Of a stretch of DNA of 64,000 nucleotides, positions 45,367 to 52,679 are shown one piece after another. The translations under genes were made by a program, and so were the position numbers. Origin of the DNA: Devosia faecipullorum (GTDB lineage Bacteria; Pseudomonadota; Alphaproteobacteria; Rhizobiales; Devosiaceae); contig NZ_JACDXV010000002.1 in NCBI RefSeq assembly GCF_015158295.1, forward strand, positions 537,001-601,000, given 5' to 3'. Each line of letters begins with the position of its first letter. Positions within the stretch are counted from its first letter, which is position 1. Under the pieces are notes generated by a model that searched no databases, was not told where the DNA came from, and saw only the letters and a list, made by a program, of their open reading frames with translations.

Positions 45367-45398
45367 AGAAAAAAGGGCCGCGGCTTGCGCCGTGACCC
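45367..45398 (-). terminator. Terminator of the minus-strand DUF465 gene
   Basis: On the minus strand, GGGTCACGGC-GCAA-GCCGCGGCCC is followed by TTTTTT. The stem has one wobble and one mismatch. It lies 30 bases past the DUF465 stop. Confidence 0.7.
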
Positions 45399-45428
45399 TC
45401 CAGGGCATCGGATTGTGCTTGCTTGCCG

Positions 45429-45605
45429 CTATTGCCGGCTTTCTGCCTGGAGTTTGTAAAGTTCGTCCTTCACTTCGAGCTTTTTTCGCTTCAGCGCCGA
45501 TACCATCAGATCATCGACCAGGCGATTCTGCGTTTCGCTTTGAATCTGCCGGTCCAGTTCCTGATGACGCCGTTCCAGCGCCGCGATGTAGCCTTGGGTC
45601 GTCAT
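45429..45605 (-). CDS. DUF465 (YdcH family) protein
   Basis: The 58-residue protein (MTTQGYIAALERRHQELDRQ and DDLMVSALKRKKLEVKDELY) is an antiparallel helical hairpin typical of DUF465/YdcH, rich in charged residues and without cysteines. The ATG at 45605 has AAGGAG upstream; a longer frame from 45644 adds 13 residues. Function of the family is not known; it is thought to be cytoplasmic. It is divergent from a second DUF465 gene 152 bases away. Confidence 0.88.
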   Translation of the reverse strand: MTTQGYIAALERRHQELDRQIQSETQNRLVDDLMVSALKRKKLEVKDELYKLQAESRQ

Positions 45606-45757
45606 GAATAACTCCTTCAGCGTGTTGGACAGGAGCATGGTCACAAATCCTTCAAGCTTTGTCGATGGGCTAAGCGGGGCAATGGGAAATCAGATGCAAA
45701 ACACTCCGTGATCGGTTAACCAAGGGTGAGATCGTTGCCCGATAGTGTTTAGGCCCC

Positions 45758-45973
45758 ATGCTGACGCTGACCAAGGAACACGAAGCCCAATTGGGGCTCG
45801 AACTGGCGACGAAACGCCAGGAACACGCCGATCTCGACGCGGCCATCCATACGCTGAGCCAGTCGCATATGGCCGACCGGATGCTCATCCAGCGCCTCAA
45901 GAAGCGCAAGCTGGCGCTCAAGGACAGGATCGTCCAGCTCGAAAATATCCTTCTGCCCGACATCATCGCTTAG
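45758..45973 (+). CDS. DUF465 (YdcH family) protein, second copy
   Basis: The 71-residue helical protein (MLTLTKEHEAQLGLELATKR, HMADRMLIQRLKKRKLALKD, ILLPDIIA) has the same RLKKRKLxLKDxIxxLE core as its neighbour. It differs at both ends. No ribosome-binding site is visible before the ATG (the preceding bases are TTTAGGCCCC), so translation may be leaderless or weak. It is divergent from the 45429 gene, suggesting a duplicated pair with a shared promoter region. Confidence 0.85.
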   Translation: MLTLTKEHEAQLGLELATKRQEHADLDAAIHTLSQSHMADRMLIQRLKKRKLALKDRIVQLENILLPDIIA

Positions 45974-46031
45974 GCAATTCCTGCCGCGCATGGCGTTGTC
46001 CCGAAACCGGGCGCCACTTTCAGGAGCCATG

Positions 46032-46056
46032 CCCTGCCGCCTTGTTTTGCGGCGGG
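46032..46056 (+). promoter_or_regulatory. Inverted repeat before purE
   Basis: CCC-T-GCCGC pairs with GCGGC-GGG across an 8-base T-rich loop, with one bulge. It is 47 bases upstream of purE and could be the DUF465 gene's end signal or a purE leader hairpin. Confidence 0.35.
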
Positions 46057-46102
46057 AATTGGGCTAGTTCCGCGCTTTGCGGAGCGGGACGAGGGAAATT
46101 CC

Positions 46103-46594
46103 ATGCTCAAGCCACCTGTCGCCATCGTCATGGGCAGCCAGTCGGATTGGCCCACTATGCGGCTGGCCGCTGAAACCCTCGAAAATCTGGAAGTCGAATA
46201 TGAGGCGCGCATCGTCTCGGCGCATCGCACGCCCGAGCGCATGGTCGATTTCGCCACCAATGCCCGGGCCGAGGGGGTCAAGGTAATCATCGCGGGGGCG
46301 GGCGGGGCGGCGCATCTGCCCGGCATGATCGCGGCCATGACCACGCTGCCGGTCTTTGGCGTGCCGGTGCGCTCCAAGGCGCTCAACGGCATGGACAGCC
46401 TCTATTCCATCGTGCAGATGCCCGGCGGAATTCCGGTGGGCACCTTGGCCATCGGCGAGCCGGGCGCCATCAATGCTGCGCTGCTGGCGGCTTCGGTGCT
46501 GGCCCTTTCCGACGAGGATCTGGCCGACCGGCTCGACGCCCATCGCGCCCGCCAGACGCAATCCGTTCCGCAATTTCCGTCCGACATCGAGTAA
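46103..46594 (+). CDS. purE: N5-carboxyaminoimidazole ribonucleotide mutase
   Basis: The 163-residue class I PurE starts [17 protein letters not shown], with the phosphate-binding GSQSDWP, and carries [25 protein letters not shown] and the catalytic His within SAHR. It moves the carboxyl group of N5-CAIR to give CAIR in purine synthesis, acting after PurK. An ATG with GAGGG upstream is chosen. The purK start lies four bases after its stop, so both are one operon. A class I enzyme with an adjacent purK indicates the two-step bacterial route. Confidence 0.96.
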   Translation: MLKPPVAIVMGSQSDWPTMRLAAETLENLEVEYEARIVSAHRTPERMVDFATNARAEGVKVIIAGAGGAAHLPGMIAAMTTLPVFGVPVRSKALNGMDSLYSIVQMPGGIPVGTLAIGEPGAINAALLAASVLALSDEDLADRLDAHRARQTQSVPQFPSDIE

Positions 46595-46598
46595 GATC

Positions 46599-47684
46599 TT
46601 GACCGAAAATTCCCCATCCCTTGTTCCCGGCTCCACCATCGGCATTCTGGGCGGGGGGCAGCTTGGGCGGATGCTGGCGCTGGCGGCGGCCAGGCTGGGT
46701 CTGAAAAGCCATATCTATTGTCCGGACCCGCATAGTCCGGCCTTTGACGTTACCCCGTTCAAGACCGTCGCCGCCTATGATGATGAGGCGGCGCTGCGGG
46801 CCTTTGCGGCGCAGGTGGATGTGATCACCTATGAATTCGAGAATGTCCCTGCCGCCACCGCCGAAATCCTTGCCGGGCTGAGGCCGCTGCGTCCCGGCGC
46901 CAATGCGCTGGCCATTGCGCAGGACCGGCTGGCGGAAAAGAGCTTTTTGTCTTCCAAGAACATTCCCGTGGCCCCTTATCGGGCGGTGCACAGCCTTGAG
47001 GATTTGCAACGGGCCGTGGCCGAGCTGGGCCTGCCCGCCGTGCTCAAGACCACGCGGCTGGGCTATGACGGCAAGGGCCAGCGCGTCCTGCGTGAACCCG
47101 GTGATGCCGAGGCGGCGTTCAACGCACTCAAGCCGCATCCGCTGGTGCTGGAAGGCTTCGTACCGTTCGAAAAGGAAATTTCCGTGGTGGTGGCGCGCGG
47201 GCTCGACGGCGCGGTGCGCGCTTTCGATGCCGCCGAGAATGTGCATCGCGACCATATCCTTTTCACCAGCACCGTGCCCGCCGTCGTGCCGCCGGGGGTG
47301 GAAAAGCATGCGGCGATGCTGGCCAAGGTCATTGTCGTGGCGCTCGACTATGTCGGGGTGCTGGGGGTGGAATTCTTCCTCGTACCGGGCGAGCGTCCGA
47401 CCCTGATGGTCAACGAGATCGCCCCGCGCGTGCACAATTCGGGGCACTGGACCGAGGCGGTGTGCCTCACCGACCAGTTCGAGCAGCATATCCGCGCCAT
47501 TGCCGGCTGGCCGCTGGGCGATCCGGCGCGTATGGCCGATGTGGTGATGCAAAACCTTGTCGGCGACGAAGTGGAGATGGTGCCGGGCGGGCTCGATGGT
47601 GACACCCAGCCCCATCTCTATGGCAAGGCCGAAGCCAGGCCGGGCCGCAAGATGGGCCATATCAACCGCATCGTGCGGGGATAG
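46599..47684 (+). CDS. purK: N5-carboxyaminoimidazole ribonucleotide synthase
   Basis: The 361-residue ATP-grasp enzyme has the N-terminal GILGGGQLGRMLALAAARLG motif, TYEFENVP, the ATP-grasp LKTTRLGYDGKGQ and FFLVPGERPTLMVNEIAPRVHNSGHWT. It carboxylates AIR with ATP and bicarbonate to feed PurE. No ATG precedes the conserved fold at suitable distance; the likely start is TTG at 46599, four bases after the purE stop, with a second TTG at 46620 possible. The long upstream frame starting within purE is a shadow. Length matches E. coli PurK (355). Confidence 0.93.
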   Translation: MTENSPSLVPGSTIGILGGGQLGRMLALAAARLGLKSHIYCPDPHSPAFDVTPFKTVAAYDDEAALRAFAAQVDVITYEFENVPAATAEILAGLRPLRPGANALAIAQDRLAEKSFLSSKNIPVAPYRAVHSLEDLQRAVAELGLPAVLKTTRLGYDGKGQRVLREPGDAEAAFNALKPHPLVLEGFVPFEKEISVVVARGLDGAVRAFDAAENVHRDHILFTSTVPAVVPPGVEKHAAMLAKVIVVALDYVGVLGVEFFLVPGERPTLMVNEIAPRVHNSGHWTEAVCLTDQFEQHIRAIAGWPLGDPARMADVVMQNLVGDEVEMVPGGLDGDTQPHLYGKAEARPGRKMGHINRIVRG

Positions 47685-47714
47685 GCATTTCGTGCTGCCA
47701 TTGCGGCCTGGGCC

Positions 47715-48407
47715 TTACCGCGCAAGCCAGGCCCGCAGCGCCGCCGCCACCGCGTCGGGGTTTTCCAGCGTCGGCACATGACCGGCTTCAGGAAAGATGA
47801 CCAATTCGGCGCCAGGAATGGCTTCGGCCATTTCCTCGGAGAGCGGCAGGGGAATCAGGCGATCCTCGGCGCCGACACCCACCAGCGTGGGCACGGCGAT
47901 ATCCTTGAGAAAGGGTCGGGAATCGATCCGGCCCATAATCGCCTCCTGCTGGCGATAATAGGCGTCCACATCGACGCGCATGGCCATGTCGTGCACGGCT
48001 TCGGCAATCGTTGTGCCGAGGTGTTTTTCGGCCAGCAGACCCGGCAGGGCGGTGCGCGAGACCAGGGCCGATTTGCCCTGCGCCACCAGCGCCATTTCGG
48101 CGCGGCGGGTTTGCTGGCGCTCCGCGCTGTCCGGCCGGGCATTGGTGTCGAGCAAAGCCAGATGGGTGACCCGCTCGGGCGCTTGCCGCATGATGTCGAG
48201 GACGACATAGCCGCCCATGGACAGGCCCGCCAGGGCAAAGCGGGGCGGGGCGGCGGCGAGAATGCGGCTGGCCATGCCCGCTATCGTGTCATCGAGCGAA
48301 ATATCGCCGATCATGGGCGCGATCTTGCCGCCGAGGCGAGCGATCACGGCTTGATAGAGATAGGCGTCGCAGCGCAGGCCGGGAACCATGACGATTGGCT
48401 GATACAC
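47715..48407 (-). CDS. Alpha/beta hydrolase
   Basis: The 230-residue cytoplasmic protein has the nucleophile elbow GLSMGG (LAGLSMGGYVVLDIMRQ), the acid in GAEDRLIPL and the catalytic His in EAGHVPTLENPDAV. The first strand reads PIVMVPGLRCDAY. It belongs to the large esterase/hydrolase group; the substrate is unknown. It converges on purK (30-base gap) and is divergent from rpsU with a 211-base spacer holding the rpsU promoter and leader. Confidence 0.88.
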   Translation of the reverse strand: MYQPIVMVPGLRCDAYLYQAVIARLGGKIAPMIGDISLDDTIAGMASRILAAAPPRFALAGLSMGGYVVLDIMRQAPERVTHLALLDTNARPDSAERQQTRRAEMALVAQGKSALVSRTALPGLLAEKHLGTTIAEAVHDMAMRVDVDAYYRQQEAIMGRIDSRPFLKDIAVPTLVGVGAEDRLIPLPLSEEMAEAIPGAELVIFPEAGHVPTLENPDAVAAALRAWLAR

Positions 48408-48490
48408 GTAAAGTCTCCGTCTTCATCGGTAAAGCGGTAGCTTCTGGCACTCACAGGGGCAAGATAGCGCACTTTTCCACCGCCCAAGTG

Positions 48491-48519
48491 TGGACAGGCA
48501 GGGATTCTTGGTCTATAGA
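48491..48519 (+). promoter_or_regulatory. rpsU promoter
   Basis: TGGACA (48491-48496), 17-base spacer, TATAGA (48514-48519): five of six and four of six consensus matches. Start of transcription near 48526 gives a leader of about 93 bases. Confidence 0.65.
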
Positions 48520-48562
48520 CCCCGCCACGGTGACCGGCTCGGCTGGTCGGCGGTATGGTTTT

Positions 48563-48617
48563 GGTCATGCCGCTTTCATCCAAACAGATTTGCCAAGCTT
48601 TGAAAGGGCGGTTGACC
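48563..48617 (+). promoter_or_regulatory. rpsU leader stem-loop covering the ribosome-binding site
   Basis: GGTCATGCCGCTTTC (48563-48577) pairs with GAAAGGGCGGTTGACC (48602-48617) in about 14 base pairs with two small bulges and a 24-base loop. The right arm holds the only Shine-Dalgarno-like bases (AAGGG) and ends one base before the TTG start, so the fold would hide the initiation site. Confidence 0.55.
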
Positions 48618-48618
48618 T

Positions 48619-48888
48619 TTGCAAGTAGTCGTTCGCGATAACAATGTTGACCAGGCGCTGCGCGCACTGAAGAAGAAGCTGCAGCGCGAAGGCGTTTTCC
48701 GCGAAATGAAGCTGCGCAATTATTATGAGAAGCCCTCTGAGAAGAAGGCTCGCCAGAAGGCTGAGGCCGTGCGCCGCGCCCGCAAGCTGGCCCGCAAGCG
48801 CGCGCAGCGCGAAGGCGGCATTGCAGCAGCACCCGCCCGTTCGGCGGCTCCGGGTCGTCCCGCCGCTGCCGGCGCCGCCCGCAACTAA
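48619..48888 (+). CDS. rpsU: 30S ribosomal protein S21 (bS21)
   Basis: The 89-residue protein reads [20 protein letters not shown], then [20 protein letters not shown], with an Arg/Lys-rich coiled segment as in all alphaproteobacterial bS21. It ends in an Ala/Pro/Arg extension ([19 protein letters not shown]). It starts with TTG, with no AUG nearby in frame. It binds the platform of the small subunit near the anti-Shine-Dalgarno helix and helps initiation. Monocistronic: own promoter, a leader hairpin covering its start, and a terminator right after. Confidence 0.95.
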   Translation: MQVVVRDNNVDQALRALKKKLQREGVFREMKLRNYYEKPSEKKARQKAEAVRRARKLARKRAQREGGIAAAPARSAAPGRPAAAGAARN

Positions 48889-48912
48889 GCCATCGGGCTT
48901 TCGAGATTTTGG

Positions 48913-48942
48913 AACGCCGCTCCTTCGGGGGCGGCGTTTTTT
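48913..48942 (+). terminator. Intrinsic terminator after rpsU
   Basis: AACGCCGC pairs with GCGGCGTT (48931-48938) around TCCTTCGGGG, followed by TTTT. The UUCG-like loop adds stability. It also faces the converging MFS gene. Confidence 0.88.
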
Positions 48943-50122
48943 ATTGTCTGGATTTCCGTCTTCTCTCGGCCCAGGCCACGGCAAGGATGAGCAGCGCCAC
49001 GAAGGGCAATTGGATGGTGAGGGCGGCCCGCGCCGTGGGGAACAGGGCGCCTGCGGCCAGCGAGCCGGCAAAGCCCCCGCCGACCTGGAAAAACCCCGTC
49101 AGCGCGCCCGCTGCGCCGGCAATGGAGCCGAAGCCGGCCATGGCGGCGGTGGTGGCGCTGGGGGTGAGAAAGGCGAGGCCGATCGTCCACAGGCCCACCG
49201 GCGCCATGATGGCGACGATAGAGGTATCGAAAAGGCGCGGCAGCAGGCCGAAGATCAACCCGCTCAGGCCGAATAGAGAGAGTGCCACAGCCATCAGCCC
49301 GGCGCTGCCCAGGCGGGTGGAGAGGCTCCCGGCCGCCAGACTTCCAAGGATGAAGGAGGCCGTCTGGGCCAGCATGATCATGGCGAATTGAAAGGGCGTA
49401 AGCCCCAGATCGTCGATGAAGATGAAGGGCAGGATGGCGGTGAAGGCGTGGAAGCCGGCAAAGGCGAGGCCGAGCAACAGCGAGGGAACGACGAAATCGG
49501 GGGCGACCAGCAGGGCGCGGTAATTGGCAAGGATGGTCCGGAGCCGCAGCTTCACCCGCTTGTCTTCCGGCAGCGTCTCGCGCGCTCCTGTGGCGAGCAA
49601 AGCCAGGATGGCGAGGCCGAACCCGGCCATGACCACGAACATGAAATGCCAGGAGCCCAGGAGCAGTATGACGCTGCCGAGCGTGGGCGCGATGGCCGGG
49701 GTGATGGTCAGGATCAGACTGACCAGAGTGAGGATGCGGATCGCCTCGCTGCCGATGAATTGGTCGCGCACCATGGCGCGCGACAGCGCAACGCCCGCCG
49801 AGACGCCGAAGCCCTGCACGAAGCGGCCGATAAACAGCATTTCGAGGCTCGGGGCGGCGGCAGCGATGAGGCTGCCCAGGACATAGATGGCGAAAAAGAC
49901 CATGCCGACGGCGCGCCGCCCATAGCGGTCCGAGAGCGGGCCGCAGATGAGCTGGGCCAGGGCGAAGGCGGCGAAATAGACGGTCAGCGTCAGCTTGCCG
50001 GCCGTATCGGTGGTCCCGAAATCGGCGACGATGGTGGGCAAGGCAGGGGAATAGAGGGTGAGGCTGAGCGGACCCGTCGCCACCATCAACCCGCCGATCA
50101 GGGCGGTGCGGCGGGCCGACAT
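48941..50122 (-). CDS. MFS multidrug exporter, Bcr/CflA-like
   Basis: The 393-residue protein has about twelve membrane helices. It carries the MFS A-motif (GPLSDRYGRRAVGM), the R-D motif of drug:H+ antiporters (GRFVQGFGVSAGVALSRAMV) and the loop LRTILANYRALL between helices 6 and 7. It fits the Bcr/CflA branch of the DHA1 family, exporting drugs or metabolites with proton exchange; the substrate is unknown. The start at 50122 gives MSARRTALIGGLMVAT. A longer frame from 50353 overlaps the next gene. It lies 20 bases downstream of a hydrolase gene on the same strand. Confidence 0.9.
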   Translation of the reverse strand: MSARRTALIGGLMVATGPLSLTLYSPALPTIVADFGTTDTAGKLTLTVYFAAFALAQLICGPLSDRYGRRAVGMVFFAIYVLGSLIAAAAPSLEMLFIGRFVQGFGVSAGVALSRAMVRDQFIGSEAIRILTLVSLILTITPAIAPTLGSVILLLGSWHFMFVVMAGFGLAILALLATGARETLPEDKRVKLRLRTILANYRALLVAPDFVVPSLLLGLAFAGFHAFTAILPFIFIDDLGLTPFQFAMIMLAQTASFILGSLAAGSLSTRLGSAGLMAVALSLFGLSGLIFGLLPRLFDTSIVAIMAPVGLWTIGLAFLTPSATTAAMAGFGSIAGAAGALTGFFQVGGGFAGSLAAGALFPTARAALTIQLPFVALLILAVAWAERRRKSRQ

Positions 50123-50142
50123 GCCCGCCGAAGGGGTAGGGC

Positions 50143-50955
50143 TCACGGGGCGGAAACCGCCTGTTCGAAGAAGGGACGGGCCTGATCCCAGATGCCGGCG
50201 GCCCAGAGATCGGAATGGCCGGCGCCGGGCACGATCCAGAGCGCCTGCGGATTGGGAGCCAGCCCATAGAGGCGCTCGCCATTGGAGACGTCGATCGTGG
50301 TGTCGGCGGTGCCATGGGCGACGAGCACGGGTTCGGTCACATCGGCGATCCACAGATTGGACGGGAACTGGTCCTGCATGACGAAGCCGACCGGCAGGAA
50401 GGGATAGCGCTCCGCCGCGACGGTGACCGCCGAAAGGAACGGCGTTTCGAGCAGGAGGGCGGCGGCGTCGCGCTGGCTGGCCACATAGGTGGCGGGGCCC
50501 GAGCCGAGCGAGCGGCCCCAGATCAGGATAGTGTCATGGCGCGCGGCGGCCCAATCATAGGCGGCGAGGGCGTCGGCGATGATATTGTCCTGCGAAATGG
50601 CGCCGGGCGAGGTGGGAAAGCCGCGATAATCGAAGGCCAGGAAGCCATAGCCGTCGGCGACGAATTGGGCATAGCGTTCATGCTCTGCGGTGAAGCTGCC
50701 CGAATTGCCCTTGTAATAGACGATGAGCGGCATGCCGGCGGCGGGGGCCTGATACCAGGCGGAGACAAAGCCGTCGCCGGAGGGGATCTGGATCTCCTGG
50801 GCCTGGCTTAGCCCGGTCGCGGCCAGGGCCGTGACGTCGCCGTCCGGGCTATATTGCAGCGCCCGCTGGTTGAAGAACATATAGCCGATGAGGGCAGCAT
50901 AGAGAATGACGGCCAAAGCCAGGATGGCAACAAGAATACGGCGCAGCAGCTTCAC
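50143..50955 (-). CDS. Membrane-anchored alpha/beta hydrolase
   Basis: The 270-residue protein has an N-terminal membrane anchor (RRILVAILALAVILYAALIG) and a hydrolase domain facing the periplasm. The nucleophile elbow is GRSLGSGPAT, the acid lies in VAHGTADTTID and the His in VPGAGHSDLWA. It resembles the ABHD13/Bem46 group. The substrate is unknown. It is followed by the MFS gene 20 bases later, so both may be on one transcript. Confidence 0.88.
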   Translation of the reverse strand: MKLLRRILVAILALAVILYAALIGYMFFNQRALQYSPDGDVTALAATGLSQAQEIQIPSGDGFVSAWYQAPAAGMPLIVYYKGNSGSFTAEHERYAQFVADGYGFLAFDYRGFPTSPGAISQDNIIADALAAYDWAAARHDTILIWGRSLGSGPATYVASQRDAAALLLETPFLSAVTVAAERYPFLPVGFVMQDQFPSNLWIADVTEPVLVAHGTADTTIDVSNGERLYGLAPNPQALWIVPGAGHSDLWAAGIWDQARPFFEQAVSAP

Positions 50956-50999
50956 GTCAGACCTCGGGCGAGCAAATCCGCGCCGACCATATACGCTTG

Positions 51000-51638
51000 T
51001 CAGAGTTCGGAAAGGGTCTTTTCGAGCACCTGGTCAAAGACCTCGTCCGGCTGCGCCCCCGAGAGCGCATATTTCTCGCCGAAGACGAAGAAGGGCACGC
51101 CGCGAATGCCCTGCTGGGCGGCGCCGGTGGCCAATTGCTCGGTGATGGACAATTCGTTCTCGTCATTGATGGCATCGAGCGCGTCGCCGCGATCCCAGCC
51201 GAATTCAACGGCGATGTCGGTCAGCACATTGTCGTCATTGATCTGGCGATGGCCGAGGAAATAGGCTTCGGCAATGGCATTGGCCAATTCGTGTTGATTG
51301 CCATTGGGCTTGGACAGCCGGGTGATCGTATGGGCCTTGGCGGTGTTGAACATGCGCGGCTGGCGGCTGAGATCGAGTGCGATCCCGGCCTTTTTGGCTT
51401 CGCCTTCGACCCGCCCCCACATTTCGCTGGGATCGCGGCCATATTTCTGCTTCAGCACTTCGCCGACATCGACGCCTTCCGGCGGCACGTTTGGGTCGAG
51501 ATAGAAAGGGTGGTTTTCCACCACGACCTCGACAGTGTCGGGCAGTCTGGCGATGGCCTGATCGAGGCGGGCCGAACCGACCAGGCACCAGGGGCAAACC
51601 ACGTCGGTGAACACGTCGATCTTGAGCAGCTTGGTCAT
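51000..51638 (-). CDS. DsbA-family oxidoreductase (FrnE-like)
   Basis: The 212-residue thioredoxin-fold protein starts KLLKIDVFTDVVCPWCLVGS, with the redox pair Cys15-Pro-Trp-Cys18, and continues with the helical insertion typical of the FrnE/2-hydroxychromene-carboxylate isomerase branch. GIRGVPFFVFGEKYALSGAQ contains the cis-Pro. It has no signal peptide, so it is cytoplasmic, unlike periplasmic DsbA. In Deinococcus FrnE is a cytoplasmic disulfide isomerase linked to oxidative stress. The start at 51638 fits; upstream frames to 52349 are shadows. Confidence 0.91.
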   Translation of the reverse strand: MTKLLKIDVFTDVVCPWCLVGSARLDQAIARLPDTVEVVVENHPFYLDPNVPPEGVDVGEVLKQKYGRDPSEMWGRVEGEAKKAGIALDLSRQPRMFNTAKAHTITRLSKPNGNQHELANAIAEAYFLGHRQINDDNVLTDIAVEFGWDRGDALDAINDENELSITEQLATGAAQQGIRGVPFFVFGEKYALSGAQPDEVFDQVLEKTLSEL

Positions 51639-51715
51639 GGGGGCGTTCCAGAAAAATTCGATCCCATCCAGATGGGCCTCCGGATGGGATGCGGCAAGAG
51701 GGCACTTGCGGGTAA

Positions 51716-52276
51716 CTATGCGCCGGGCGGGGATGTCACCGGGTTCTGCCCCTGGATCAAGGCAAAGGGCGGCGTATAGGCGGCGGTCAATACGAGCCCC
51801 ATGGCGGCGCTGAAGCCGACAATGGCGAGCATCGGGGTCAGCAGCCAGCCGGCCAGGCTCGAGGCTTCGCCGGCGCGGCGCAGCGTGGCGAGGCCGACCA
51901 GGAGGACGGCGGTGCAGAACAGGCTCAATTGCAGCGAATCGAGTGGCGCCGTGAGGAAGGGCAGGGCGACATAGATAAGGGTAAGCACGGCCAGCCAGAT
52001 CCGCGCCCGCCGCGCGGCAAGCGGCACAAGCACGCCATAGGCCGCGCCCAGCAGCGCCAATTGGGCAAGATGGGCGGCGGCCCCAAGCCATCCCGGCAAT
52101 CCGAAAGGCGCGAAATACAGCGGCATCACGCCCAGCGCTTCGGCGCCGAGATTGACCAGGCCGAACAGTCCGGGCGCCAGGGCCGCGCCGGCAAAAGCGG
52201 GCAGCGCGGCGCGCATACCGATCCCGGCCTTGCGCTTCTGGTGCAGTGCGGTGACAAGATGTGCTGTGGCGGCCAT
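51716..52276 (-). CDS. Integral membrane protein of unknown function
   Basis: The 186-residue protein begins MAATAHLVTALHQKRKAGIG, followed by about five hydrophobic segments (LPAFAGAALAPGLFGLVNLG, WLGAAAHLAQLALLGAAYGV, IWLAVLTLIYVALPFLTA, LFCTAVLLVGLATL, GWLLTPMLAIVGFSAAMGLV). It has few charged residues. I recognise no family. It is divergent from slyX and lies 77 bases upstream of the DsbA-like gene on the same strand. The start at 52276 gives the more compact form; a start at 52339 is possible. Confidence 0.7.
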   Translation of the reverse strand: MAATAHLVTALHQKRKAGIGMRAALPAFAGAALAPGLFGLVNLGAEALGVMPLYFAPFGLPGWLGAAAHLAQLALLGAAYGVLVPLAARRARIWLAVLTLIYVALPFLTAPLDSLQLSLFCTAVLLVGLATLRRAGEASSLAGWLLTPMLAIVGFSAAMGLVLTAAYTPPFALIQGQNPVTSPPGA

Positions 52277-52424
52277 TTTGCGGCTCCCCGTGGCAGGTGC
52301 TGCAAAGACAATGGGCGGGGGCTGCCTTAGGTTCCGCAAGCGTCAACACGCTGGCGTTAGCGACGAGGCTTGAGATGGCGCGCCTGGCGGCTTATGCGGA
52401 GCGCTTGAGCACAAGGGTTTGACC

Positions 52425-52637
52425 ATGGCCGACAGGCATATTGAAGACCGGCTGGAGGCGCTGGAAACGCGCATCGCCCATCAGGACCACACGATCGAGG
52501 AATTGAACGCCACCATTACCGAGCAATGGAAAGTCATCGACCTGATGAGCAAGAAGCTGGTCATGCTCGAAGAACAGGTCCGCTCCGGCGCCTATATCGC
52601 CGATCCGGCGACGGAAAAGCCGCCACCGCATTATTGA
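52425..52637 (+). CDS. slyX: SlyX family protein
   Basis: The 70-residue coiled-coil protein (MADRHIEDRLEALETRIAHQ, EELNATITEQWKVIDLMSKK, LVMLEEQVRS) ends in the conserved PPPHY, diagnostic for SlyX. Function is unknown. The ATG at 52425 is used; an in-frame TTG is two codons upstream. It is divergent from a membrane-protein gene and converges on the large hydrolase. Confidence 0.92.
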   Translation: MADRHIEDRLEALETRIAHQDHTIEELNATITEQWKVIDLMSKKLVMLEEQVRSGAYIADPATEKPPPHY

Positions 52638-52679
52638 GGGCATTGCGGCGCTGTTCTCGGGCATGGCAGGCCGCTCCGC

